A program made the position numbers and the translations under genes. The notes below the pieces were generated by a model. That model saw nothing but the letters and a program-made list of their open reading frames with translations. It was not told the DNA's origin and did not search any database. DNA of 64,000 nt from Dolomedes plantarius. Lineage: Eukaryota > Arthropoda > Arachnida > Araneae > Dolomedidae. Of the stretch, positions 13,472 through 24,149 are shown in pieces. Location: positions 125,456,727 through 125,520,726 of the forward strand of contig OU015498.1 of NCBI GenBank assembly GCA_907164885.2, read 5' to 3'. Every line of letters starts with the position of its first letter. Within the stretch, counting starts at the first letter, position 1.

Positions 13472-14171
13472 TATATAAAACAGTTCCGTAACTGACTGAG
13501 TGATTGACTGATAGACTGACTGACATACAACGCACAGACCAAACCGCTGGACCTAAAGGCCTGCAATTTTGCATGGCGATTCTTCTTATAGTGTAGGGGG
13601 GGGGGGGGGTGGCTCTAAGAAAGATTTTTGAAAAAACTTCTTAGATTTTTTAAAATTTAATTTTTAAGCTGTTTTGGAAACTTTTTTAAGTTTACATTTA
13701 AAATAATAATTTGAGCGTTATAAAATTTATATCACGAGAAAGATCATAAACATTCCTTTAAAATGAAATCTTTTTCGAATCTTTACCTCACTTCTCTGTT
13801 TTTTGGTGAATTTTTAAAGATTAATGTTCAGAATTTAGTTTATTAAATGATGATCACATGATTTCTTTTTCTGGTACTTAAAATAAATTTATCGTCACGT
13901 GCATAACAACTAAATAGACAAAAAAATATTTTTTTTCTTGCTAATGCGGCAGACGATTGGACATTATCCAAAAAAATATTAAAATACAGTAAAAAATATG
14001 TTCCTCAAAGTGTACCGCATTTACTGTACTATATTCTTTAGTATATTCTATTAGATTTAATTTGAATATTTTCTTTTATTTTATTTTGTCTATAAAAATA
14101 TCCCTTACAATTTTTTTATCAATATATTTTTTGTCTTTTTTACATCAACTGCATACATTGATTGTTGTATT

Positions 14172-14174
<3 letters not shown>

Positions 14175-14203
<29 letters not shown>
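14175..14203. repeat. Short (TA)n tract inside Helitron-like copy 2
   Basis: Fourteen or so TA units. Confidence 0.9.
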
Positions 14204-14206
<3 letters not shown>

Positions 14207-14298
14207 TTTATTTATTTTTTTTGGCATTAATTGCATACATTGACAGTTGTACTTAATTTGAATGTACTCCGTAGCGAAGTGCAGGTTTTCAGCGACTT

Positions 14299-14779
14299 AA
14301 TATATGTAGACATTCAATTTCTGCTTCCTTTCTGAATATTGTTCTTGGTCAATTAAATCTTCTCGGTGCAAGGATGTTTTCTTCTAGAAGCGACTTCATT
14401 CAGAGGAAAGTGCATTATATGAATGGATTGTTCAAGAGAATGGATTGTTCAAGAGTGGTTTGAGGGCGTGTACCTAGTATTGCGATTAATCCCCAGATAT
14501 GAAACAATTGGATTTTCATATGTATTAAAACTTCAAAACCATAAAACATGAAATTGTCAAAGGACTTTCTCAGAACATACCAGTAAGTACCAGTTACGCC
14601 GAGTAAATTTTAGAAACCTAATGGTGATCTTGCTTCGTCCGTTTCGGTGGGACGGGGAGCATAAACATCATACAATTAAGTTGCTGAATCCTCAGTGAAT
14701 AGCGATTAACAAATTAATATTTTATAAATAATAGTTTCATAAATAACATAATATAGAGTATCTGTAAGGTGTACTTAGT
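14299..14779. other. Unclassified intergenic DNA
   Basis: Unique-looking. Includes a short tandem duplication of GAATGGATTGTTCAAGAG near 14420-14457. No gene was recognised. Confidence 0.4.
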
Positions 14780-14840
14780 AATAACACCTGGGGCGGCTCT
14801 ACTCCAGAGTTTTAGGGGAAGCAACGTCGGCTCTTAGGGT

Positions 14841-14868
14841 TATATATATATATATATATATATATATA
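14841..14868. repeat. (TA)n tract at left edge of nested element
   Basis: Ends at the target TA of the element starting at 14869. Confidence 0.9.
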
Positions 14869-15015
14869 CCGGGTGGCCATAATTAAACTGACAGTGCTCA
14901 CAGTGTTCTGTAGAGCGATCTATTTGCGAGAATGACGCCACATTTTGTAGGAAGATTAAACAAGACGGGGGACGAAGGATTCCGCGGAAAAATAAATTAG
15001 TTCCAAAAGTCACCG

Positions 15016-15597
15016 CTAGGGGAATATTTGGCGCTGTGTAATAGAAAATAGAGTGTTAACCAAGTGTGTAATAGAAAATAGAGTGTTAACCAAGTGTGTA
15101 ATAGAAAATAGAGTGTTAACAAAGGTGAGAGCAAAAGTCAATCGCTTATCATGGTAGGGGTACAGTAACTCCTGTACACGGCTGATCTTGTACGGATAGA
15201 AGTTGATAATCTTTCGTAAGATTTTCCATACCGTACTGTAAGGCATATCCATATTCCGAGCTAATCCACGAGCGCTAGAGGTGGCAGCAATATTGTCTGG
15301 TCCTCTGTCGACAATCGCCGTGGCAACTGCTTCGATTGTATCCTGTGGTACAGGTTTCCGTCCTCTGCCTGACTGAACCTTCAGAGAACCTGTTTTCTCA
15401 AACGTCGCAACCATTGCTTTTAGCCCATTAACTGACACAGGACCGTTACCTTTACGCATTTTTTTGTGCGTTCTAAAAGCACGAAGAGCGGCTGACGTGT
15501 TGCACTGGTTGAGGTAAAAGAATTTGACCAGTAACGCACGCTCGACTAAAGAAGGAGACATTGCACATAAACTTTCAATCCGATTGATTCGAAACAT
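15016..15597 (-). CDS. DNA-binding-domain-only Tc1/mariner transposase fragment
   Basis: Uninterrupted 193 codons. The likely functional start is the second Met at 15561 (MSPSLVERALLVKFFYLNQC). The upstream Met at 15597 adds residues that look unconserved. About residues 13-150 form the bipartite helix-turn-helix region of a Tc1/mariner transposase, with a GSLKVQSGRGRKP linker and a second helical unit ending FYPYKISRVQELL. The catalytic core is absent. After KRLTFAL the frame runs into the triplicated 30-bp repeat and the inverted-repeat arm, giving a repetitive tail (VNTLFSITH). If expressed it could bind element ends without cutting. Whether it is transcribed cannot be told. Confidence 0.7.
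   Translation of the reverse strand: MFRINRIESLCAMSPSLVERALLVKFFYLNQCNTSAALRAFRTHKKMRKGNGPVSVNGLKAMVATFEKTGSLKVQSGRGRKPVPQDTIEAVATAIVDRGPDNIAATSSARGLARNMDMPYSTVWKILRKIINFYPYKISRVQELLYPYHDKRLTFALTFVNTLFSITHLVNTLFSITHLVNTLFSITQRQIFP
15036..15122. repeat. 30-bp unit tandemly repeated three times
   Basis: The unit contains TAATAGAAAATAGAGTGTTA. A single copy lies in the opposite arm near 15890-15915, so the amplification occurred in this arm only. It is in frame with the transposase fragment and lengthens its tail by 20 residues. Confidence 0.93.
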
Positions 15598-16079
15598 AAC
15601 ACATTGCCTTTTAAAACCCGAGCAGCTGGCACTGTGCCAATGGATGTAACGTGAAATTTGAATTTTATTACATTTGAATGGATGTAACGTGAAATTTGAA
15701 TTTTGACGTGAAGTTCTGAGCAGAAGAACTTTTTCTTCTGCTCAGCGTACGTGATATTGCAGATCACGAGACTTTATCGGTGTTTATGTAGATTTTACGC
15801 TTTTTTAAAAGTGTTGCCATATTGCACTTGAACTAAATAAGAAAATGTGCATAATAAAAGGCAATTTTATTCCGTATTAATTTGCATTTGTTAACACTCT
15901 ATTTTCTATTACACAGCGCCAAATATTACCCTAGCGGTGACTTTTGGAACTAATTTATTTTTTCGCGGAATCCTTCGTCCCCCGTCTTGTGTAATCTTCC
16001 TACAAAATGTGGCGTCATTCTAGCAAATAGATCGCGCTACAGAACACTGTGAGCACTGTCAGTTTAATTATGACCACCC

Positions 16080-16081
<2 letters not shown>

Positions 16082-16125
<44 letters not shown>

Positions 16126-16149
16126 TAGATAGATAGATAGATAGATAGA
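16082..16149. repeat. (TA)n-(GATA)n compound microsatellite
   Basis: TA from the target site to about 16122, then GATA units to 16149. Confidence 0.95.
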
Positions 16150-16342
16150 ATGATAGATAGGAAATAAACACCGTCTCATTTCAAATTTAAACTCATTTAG
16201 TATTAGGTCTACGATTATATAATTTTAAGCTATGAAAAAAAAATATGCCGGGCTTTTTTTGGGTCTGGGGTGGAGTGGAGCATTTGCCCCTACTGCTCCC
16301 CACCCCCCACCCCCCACCCTTGGAGCCGCCATTGAATAACAT

Positions 16343-17883
16343 TCTAATAGCTGTTTAGGGCGGTTAATAAGTCTCAAAATGGGAATAAATTTTTATAAAC
16401 TAAACCAACATTTTTATTCCTGTAAGATTATTAAAAATACATGAATTAATAGGAAAATTAAGGGGGCGGGGCAGGACAGAAAATTTTTCAAATTTTCAAA
16501 AAAAATTATAGCATAAAAAATTTTTGTGTTCTTTTCCGCTTAAAATGATGCTTAAATCATGTTTCTTCTTCTTTCTGAACAGGATATATTGATTTTTTGT
16601 AACATTGAAATAGCAGCCAATCTTTGTTTAAACCTGTATACTTTTTCTGCATGATGGGTTTTTTCACCATTTCTAGTCTTTAAATTGTTGTAAGTCAAGA
16701 AACGTTAAAGATAAATGGTTCAAACTTGGAACGTGTCTTTTAGAATTATTTTCTTTAATTTTCATTCAGAAAATTTGAAAAAAAATATTTACTTTTAAAA
16801 ATATGATTTTTTAAAAATAAGTTACATCATTTTCAAAAAAAATCTTACTCTAAATATTTTTACTTTTTAAAAAAATTAAGTTTTTGAAAAACGCTGAATC
16901 AAAATTAAAACTTATATATGTAATTTTAATCAAATGAAAAAAATTGGAAATTCGACAAATAATAATTCGAGTTATAACGATTTTAAATAACCCCACTTTT
17001 TAAAAATTTTTAAATTTTAAAATTTCTTAAAAACTTTATGAGAAGTTTTATGATGTGATTTTGTTTACAAATTATATGGTTAACCATTACAAAAGATTCA
17101 AAATTTGAAATGAATAAATAAAAAAAATATTTAAAAGTGTCTTGGACCCCTTTAGCTGGACCCCTTTATCTTCTAAAAAGGACTTACGTATCACAAAAAA
17201 ATTATTTAATATATTTAGGAATTCACAGATTGTATTATGAGACTTGTTCCACACTGCAGAGAATATATTCCTAATAAATCTGTACGTGAAATATTGAATT
17301 GAACGTGTTTGTGCCAATGTTCAAAATCTTATTTCTGAATATTTTCTGAATAATTCCTTTCCTGTCTCTTGAGGGACTTCTATAAAAACTTTAATAAAAG
17401 AGCTTTTTAATTTATTTTTACCATTAGTGTATGCAGATGCGTCCAATTTGATTAGCTTCAACTGTAACATCTAGTGTAAAATTGTAGCTATGTTGTATAA
17501 AAGATTTTTTTCCAACGTGGCAGATAACATTCAGTCTTGAGAACATTCAGCCAACCCCACCACGAATTTGTTGGCTACTGTATTATAGGAGCTCTAGGGG
17601 GGTTTAAAAACTGATATATATGTATCCGTTAAACGTCGTTTTTGAATTCTTAACTGTTTCCGATATCCGTCCAATATTTTACAGGTATCCGCAACTTTCA
17701 TTTTTCAAATTTTTCATATAAAATAGGCGTTGAAATTTGAATTTTAAAACATTATTTTTTAATTTGTGAAATATTTTGAAATCATCTTTCAAAATTTATT
17801 CCAGATTTCCATTGTGCATAAAAACAAAAGTTAGAAGCAAAAATGTGTATTAAATTCATACAAAGTGGGGAAACGCCAATTTC
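16343..17883. other. AT-rich intergenic DNA
   Basis: Homopolymer-rich with many A and T runs. No gene or terminal repeats recognised. Confidence 0.45.
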
Positions 17884-18117
17884 CTAAGCTTTCGGATCGC
17901 TAAGAAATGACAACATTACGGCTTCAATGCAATGTCTTGCTGATCCAACAAATGGCCCAGCAAAATCTGTTCTAAGTTTGGTAGAGCTCATATGAGGAGA
18001 CTTTTCCTTCATCAGACTATACAGCATTCTGTGTAGGAAGACGGTATTTGTGGGAAGAATTCGCATCTCATGGTGAACCAGAAAAATAATTACACGAACT
18101 AAATTCATACATTTCAA
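17884..18117 (-). other. Unrecognised 77-codon open frame in a base-composition island
   Basis: Runs MKCMNLVRVIIFLVHHEMRI to FLSDPKA. This stretch is markedly richer in G and C than the DNA on either side, which is why it is listed. I recognise no domain. It could be a fragment of a retroelement polyprotein or a lone exon. Confidence 0.2.
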
Positions 18118-18168
18118 ACGCGTCCAACGTTAAACATATAAGAATATCAAATGATAGCGTCAGTTTAA

Positions 18169-18881
18169 GGGGATGGTGGACCTTTCAAACTGATTTCTGA
18201 AATTTTTACCACAGTGATATGAAATTTTGCATATATATTCATTAAAGTATAACAATATTATACCCTTTATAAAATTTTATAAATATTTTTAAAAAAATTG
18301 TAATTAAAAAATTGAAATTAAATTAGCTTTATTTTAAAATGCTCCTTGCGACTCAATTTTTAACTTTCCACTTTAATTTTGCATTTATATTACTTATAAA
18401 TATATTTTGAAGAAAGTCATGTATTTTTTTGTACTTTCGTTGAAAAGTTAATTTTTAGGAAATATTTTTATGCTTGTACTCTGAATTTTTGGGGAATTTT
18501 TTTTACTTTTCTACACTTAAGTTAAACTTTGATAACCTGAATGACCTCGAATCCGAAAATAAATACATAACTTTAATTTGATGTGTTACAGGTCTTTATT
18601 ATAAATTTCATAAAATTTCGTCAAAAATTATGACGCGAGGAGCCTTTTAAAGACTTGCCAATCTGGAAATTTTTCATTTTGAGAAAATGCCATTTAAAAG
18701 ATGTTTTTCCCCTACCTTTAATACTTACTTTTCTAAAGCGATCAAGTTTTCATTTTACTTTTCACTACATATTTTAAATGCATTTCATTCCAATATTTAC
18801 ATGTTTTTAAAATATTTACACACACCTCAAAAAATTCCAATTTTTGCTCACTTTTTGGTAATTTGAAAGCCCATCACACCC
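18169..18881. mobile_element. piggyBac-like MITE with TTAA target duplication
   Basis: TTAA at 18165-18168 and 18882-18885. The left end is GGGGATGGTGGACCTTTCAA and the right end is the imperfect inverse of it (CTTTCAAA and GATGG blocks align with one gap). There is no protein inside and the interior is AT-rich. TTAA duplication plus GG-starting ends point to piggyBac. The ends are diverged, so another TTAA-using group is possible. Confidence 0.55.
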
Positions 18882-18885
18882 TTAA

Positions 18886-19599
18886 AGCACAAATTTAGCA
18901 TCTTCAAGAGAATTTCTACGATAACACAAAATCTTTAATTGCTGTACAAGGCACTGAAAACAGCGAAATCGACTTCAAGAGATTCGGAGAGAGCCTTTAC
19001 TGTTTATTGAAATTTCTGTACAAAAATTAGATCTAGGCTTTTTTGCGCAACACTGAATGCCTCATTATTTTTTAAATATTATTATTATTTAAACAAAATA
19101 AAACTGAATAAAATTTTGTAATTTAAAATTTTAAAGCAATAAATGTAGTATTTATAAAGGTCAGTACTATTTATTTTTATTGGGTTATATGGTATCAGCC
19201 GGATAATTTTAAAATTACTATCCGATAAACGAGTTTACAGAAAATCTAGATATTTGGAAACCCTAGGAATAACCATATAGGGGAACCCTATGCTCCCTAT
19301 GACCACTGCTCCTTATGACAGGATAGCAGATGGCCTAATGGCAGATATGCTTTCAAAATATTTTTAGGGTTTTTATAAATACTTCTGTGTTACATTTACC
19401 ATCTTTACTGCTATTTTCTATTTATTCCACACTCAGAAAATCACTCTGGATTTAGTAGACGAGTTTTCGGAAGTTTTCAACATACTGTAATAAAATTTAG
19501 TAACAAAATGTGTTATAGAATATGGATAATTTGGACTTGTTGTAATAAGCGGGATGTGAATATACTTTATCTTTAGGCAGCGTTCTAAACTGTTAGGAA
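18886..19599. other. AT-rich intergenic DNA
   Basis: No gene, repeat array or terminal repeats recognised. A short stretch near 19270-19330 repeats the words CTCCCTATGAC / CTCCTTATGAC. Confidence 0.4.
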
Positions 19600-20660
19600 C
19601 TACTCAAGGGAGGATGTCAGTTACAGATTTACCGCAGGCACTTTAGGCACCAGTTTAGGCCAAGGATGTAATGTACAGAGCTCAGCAATGCAGAGAGGTC
19701 ATAAAACATCGGGAATTGAAGAGAAAGGTACAAAGCTGAGGTCGAAGGTGAAGGGGAAATACGAAATCCGATGAGAAAGGGATCCAGACAGGGGCAGGCG
19801 CCAGAACTGATTAGAAATTGACACGAGCAATGCAGCCAATGCAGCGAATAGGATCAAGAAAGTAACGTATGAGCAGAATGGCCCATCCCTATTCTCCATA
19901 AGTGGAGTTACGAGCGAATGGAAATCCGAGAGGTGCCACAGCCAATATGAATAAGAAGAAAGAAATATTTATACCGTTGTTGGAGATTTTCACAAAAAGC
20001 CCGCGTGAACTAGAAGTACAAAAAAAAAAAGAATCAGTACCCAGCGAAGTGTACGCATTAAATGAAAGAAGTTTCAAAAGCGCAACGAAGGACATGTGAA
20101 GGGACGAGTGAGGCTAATGCTGAATAACCACTGCCTGAACGAGTGCAAGAAATATCTTCCAATATTTTCTTTTAGATGATGGGATCAGCTGAGATCATAA
20201 TTCAAGGACGAGAATCAACTACGAAACGATGATAGACAGCCGATGGCCAACGACCGCTCATGACAGAAATTCGGACCGACGTAGTGCAGCCAAATATGAA
20301 CTCATGAACTATTACCGACCAACGAAATCCAGAACACTTTTAGTGGAACTGAGGTGTGTGGTGCCTTACGAATGATAATCGGATGAATTATTTACAAACG
20401 AATACAGTGACTGTATTAACGGGACCGAGCTACATTTACAGAAGACCCAGGGTGAAAATCTTTGATATTGTTGCTTTATTCACATCTCGCTAAGTTACAT
20501 TTTCGCTACTTGCCCCAAAGGGTTGGCATTTATTTGCATATGTTAAATTTGATGAATTGGAATGTAATGAGCGATAATATAATCTAATATAATAATGGTA
20601 TGAATTTCAGCTATATGCTAAGTGTAACCTTATTGAGTGTAAAATTGTAAATAAATGTAT
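19600..20660 (+). other. GC-richer island ending in AATAAA, unclassified
   Basis: About 19600-20460 is clearly less AT-rich than its surroundings and followed by AATAAA at 20650-20655. Frames of 60-70 codons exist on both strands without motifs. It could be a non-coding transcript exon or the decayed body of an LTR element. I could not find paired LTRs. Confidence 0.3.
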
Positions 20661-22902
20661 ATATGTACAAAATCAGTTTTTTTTATTTCAGAGTTGTGCT
20701 AATTTTTTTTACTTTTCTGGGGTAGAAATTGGTTGCAAAGAGGCGCAAAGTATTAAACGATTGATCACGACCTAATAACTCCCATAAGGGGTTATTACAA
20801 TTGTAACCAATAGATGATGTGGAGTAATTTGAATGTAGGATTAAATAAATAAAACTAAATACAAGCTATTAGTGTTTTGTACTTTATATTAAGTCGATGA
20901 AGGGTTAATGATTCATAAATGCTAAGTATACGTAAAGGCCTAATAGAAATAAATATAGAAATATCATCTGTTAAAAACATATAGATGTTGTTGTTTTTGT
21001 AAAATATATGTCATGAAACAAAATTAGAGATGACTGATTCTAGAAGAACAATAAAATAAATAAATACACAATTCTTACAAAAATATCTATATTATTTTTC
21101 ATCGTTTGTCATGTTATCTATTTATTTAAAATGTTAGGATATATTATACTATGTCTTTTTTTTTAAAAAGATATGATTTATTCACATTTTTTCAATGTGA
21201 GTAGCATATGTTTCTATATATAAGCAGAGTTATTAAACATAAATTAAAAACAAGTGAAAAGTTATTAAAGTTACAACTTTAATCAACAGTCTTTCAGATC
21301 AATGACTGCAATATTTCTTTCAACATTTCAAACATAATTATGAAAAAATGAAGAGTCATTTAGACTTAAGAAGAAAAAAACTTATTTATATTCGTACTTT
21401 TATCACCCTACAGGTGATTTTAATTAAAAATTTCTTTGCACGACTTTTCTCTACTATGTAAGATAACGCGTGATAATCAGACTCAGGAAGAAGTTAAATT
21501 AAAAATGTCACACGAGGAGCAAGTTGTATTTACAGGCATTTACTTTAATTAAAACAAACAAAAAGTTGTCGGAATTCGTATTTTAATTCTGGATCCAATT
21601 AACTCATCATCCTATTTGAAGAAACAAATTATTGAGAATTCATTGGAATGAATCAAGTTAGATTTAAAAAGATGTAAAGCAATAAAATATTCATAGAATT
21701 TTATTCGGGGTTTAAAAACTGATGGAGTAATTAAGTTTTAGAAAGGACATCATAGTCAGTTAAGAAAAGCATAATAAATCTGTACTATTGAAGAAAAGAA
21801 ACAGCCTGAAGCGTCTGTGTTACCTATGGATAGAAAATCATCCAAGTTTTTAAAAGAAAGTTTAGAGGTAAATATTGGATCAATATGAAAAAAAATTTGG
21901 TGATAAAAGTTTCATGGTGAATGATCATAAAATTATTTAACTTTTAGTCTTATACAGCAGTAAAAGTTATATGAAAGAGGGAATTTTTTTAAGGTACGTA
22001 AACAGAAAAATATAGGTGCATTTGTTAAACAAAAGGAAGAATTTTCTTGAATGATTTTCAAACAAAATAGATGTTAATTATTCTAGAAAAATTTAAAGTA
22101 ATTTTCGGAAACTAATTTAACAGTGCATATCAAAGTTAACGACAGGATTTTAAAGCCAAAGTTAATGATGATATGAATTATTAGGATATCGAAGTTTAAG
22201 GAACTTCAACAATTATTAAATTATATTGTAGTGAAAAAAGTCAATTAATTTTGGTTACATTTTCAACGTTCAGTTATGATCGACATAAAATTGAACGCTT
22301 GGAAAATTACTAAATTTAACAAAAAATAAATGAAGTCATGAATAAATTACTTTATTTATAAAGAATATAATGTAATTACTGAAACGAATTAATGGAAAAT
22401 TTTCCTTTAGTTTTTAATAAAATGTCACTAGAGAGATTTTAAGGCAAAATGTCTTTCAGATCTTCCCCGGGATTTTATGAAGTACCATTTGTTTGTAGAT
22501 TGTGATGAGATATTGTTTTGAAAACTTTATATTTCGTATGCTTATCTACAAAAACTAAAATGTTTTTAAACATGAATTTAGTATGGAATGCATATTTAAA
22601 TATATTAATTTCTTTTTCATTTTCTTGAATTTTGACCTTATCAAAAGAAGGCAAAATTCAGTTAAAAGTGTGTTTTCGAAAATAAAAACAATGGTTTAAA
22701 ACAACCGAAAAGAAATTTAAAATATTAGTAAGCATTTTTCAAAAAATTACTTTTTATCCATATTACTCAGTAAAAAATATAACGGCACAGATTTATATCT
22801 CTAATATTGCAAAAACATTTTTTATTGCCATCTGTTTATGTCCCTAAATTTGAGATATACTAATGACAGAAAATCAAATTCCTTTATACATATTATTTAC
22901 TG
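20661..22902. other. AT-rich intergenic DNA
   Basis: No gene, repeat array or terminal repeats recognised. Confidence 0.45.
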
Positions 22903-23421
22903 TTTAGCTTTTCGTACTGAACTGTAAAGAGTTTTTAGATCTTTTCGGTCATGTACTTTATAGCAATTTAATTCCGGTTGTATAATCGGTGTAGAAAAGG
23001 GTAGGCGTACTCTCTGCAACCTCCTATAAGACGATGATAGCTCTAAATTTATCATGCTTAACTAAATTTTTCATGTCAGGGAGGATTCATAATTTTATGT
23101 AATTAGCAATGAAACTTGCTATGCTAACGTACATTTGTGCATAGTTTCTTTTTTCATTTTACCCTTTGTACAAGCACAGAACATTTTTCGCAAGCACAAA
23201 AAAATTCCGCAATGAGAAGTAATATTCTTCGAAATTTTCATTTTGACAATTTTTCCAATAGATAAAATGCGATGTCGTTTAATAATGTTTCTTTTCTCCT
23301 TTTGCTTTATTCTTATGTGTTTCGTCCCAAATCTTTTATTTAAGAATAGGAAAATTATAAAAGTCCTGGAAATTACGTTTCATTATTTTGGCAATGGCAA
23401 AGAAATGTTTGTTACACTGAA
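22903..23421 (+). repeat. Tandem-duplication copy A (about 520 bp)
   Basis: From TTTAGC-TTCGTACTGAACTGT it runs parallel to 24150-25107 through shared words such as GCTAACGTACA, TTTTTCCAATA and CCTTTTRCTT. Uninterrupted here. Confidence 0.8.
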
Positions 23422-23474
23422 TTAAACATGAGTTAACTATAGAAAATGAAATTTCTCTGTATTTAGTATTGACA

Positions 23475-23482
23475 CTTTAGCA
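23475..23482. other. Left 8-bp target duplication CTTTAGCA of a hAT MITE
   Basis: Exact match to 24149-24156. Confidence 0.85.
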
Positions 23483-24148
23483 CACGGGTTTTCAACCCTT
23501 TTCTACCCACGTACCCCTTTTTGTGTATCAATAACTATGCGCACCCCCAACAAAACTGCTTTAGTTTTATTAAAATGAATTATAAAGTTTAACTGTCCAC
23601 GCACAAAGAAGCCATTTATCGATAGTCGTAAATTAATAAATATAAACACTTATCGTTAAAATATATAAATACTTTTCAAAGTATACGACTTTTAACAATT
23701 ACTACTGTAATATGTCCACTCACAAAGTAAGATTGGAAACTGGAAAGTTACTGAGACTGAGCAGTTAATAACGACTAAACAGACACAGACAGAATGGCGA
23801 AAGAGGGAAATGAATGCAAGGTGGTCGAAAGCGCGATGGAGGTGACTCGTCATTGCGACAGTGTGTCAGTAGCCAGCGCTGCTCTCCCTGTCTGTGACTA
23901 TGTGTTGCATACTTGCACACTACTGTTCCAATTTACTCCAACCACAAATACAGTAGTAACGAGCTACGTGGTTGCTTGCTGCTTTACGAATAGTTTTCAG
24001 TTTTAAATCATTACTCAAACTTTTGTCACAATTAAATTATAGCATGTATCAATATAATTTTGTATACTTTTTAATAGTCAATCGCGAACCTCTTACAGAT
24101 TTTCGCGTACCCCTTAGGGGTACGCGCACCATCGGTTGAGAACCATTG
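23483..24148. mobile_element. hAT-type MITE, 666 bp
   Basis: The left end begins CACGGGTTTTCAACCC and the right end finishes GGTTGAGAACCATTG. CTTTAGCA is duplicated on each side. TACCCCTTAGGGGTACGCG near 24110-24128 is a perfect short palindrome just inside the right end. No transposase motifs are seen; the 70-codon plus-strand frame at 23794 is without homologies I know. Inserted between the two duplication copies. Confidence 0.85.
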
Positions 24149-24149
24149 C

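Larger units (their letters stand above)
12056..14298 (+). mobile_element. Helitron-like non-autonomous element, copy 2, split by a Tc1 element
   Basis: TC at 12056-12057 begins TCTATA, then the Tc1 insertion, then TATATAAAACAGTTCCGTAA from 13472. Rejoined, this matches the 5' end of the copy at 27579. The 3' part (13500-14298) follows that copy through TTTATATCACGAGAAAGATC, GGACATTATCCAAAAAAATA and a decayed version of the CCGTAGCGAAG-CAGC terminus. The usual CTAG has mutated. No Rep/helicase protein is encoded, so it depended on an autonomous relative. Confidence 0.72.
14869..16081 (-). mobile_element. Tc1/mariner derivative with about 195-bp inverted repeats
   Basis: The left end starts CCGGGTGGCCATAATTAAAC and the right end (to 16081) is its near-perfect inverse. 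Pairing continues inward to about 15064 and 15888, through CTAGCGGTGACTTTTGGAA-type sequence. TA flanks 14867-14868 and 16082-16083. At 1213 bp with such long arms it is a foldback-like form that retains only the DNA-binding end of a transposase. Confidence 0.9.
14788..16334. mobile_element. hAT-like non-autonomous element carrying a nested Tc1/mariner derivative
   Basis: 8-bp flanks AATAACAC (14780-14787) and AATAACAT (16335-16342) bracket short inverted ends: the left contains GGGCGGCTC and the right GAGCCGCC. About 75 bp on the left and 250 bp on the right belong to this element. The remainder is the inner element and its TA tracts. G/C-rich subterminal stretches (CCCCACC repeats near 16300) fit hAT-type MITEs. 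The ends are diverged, so the call is moderate. Confidence 0.5.
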
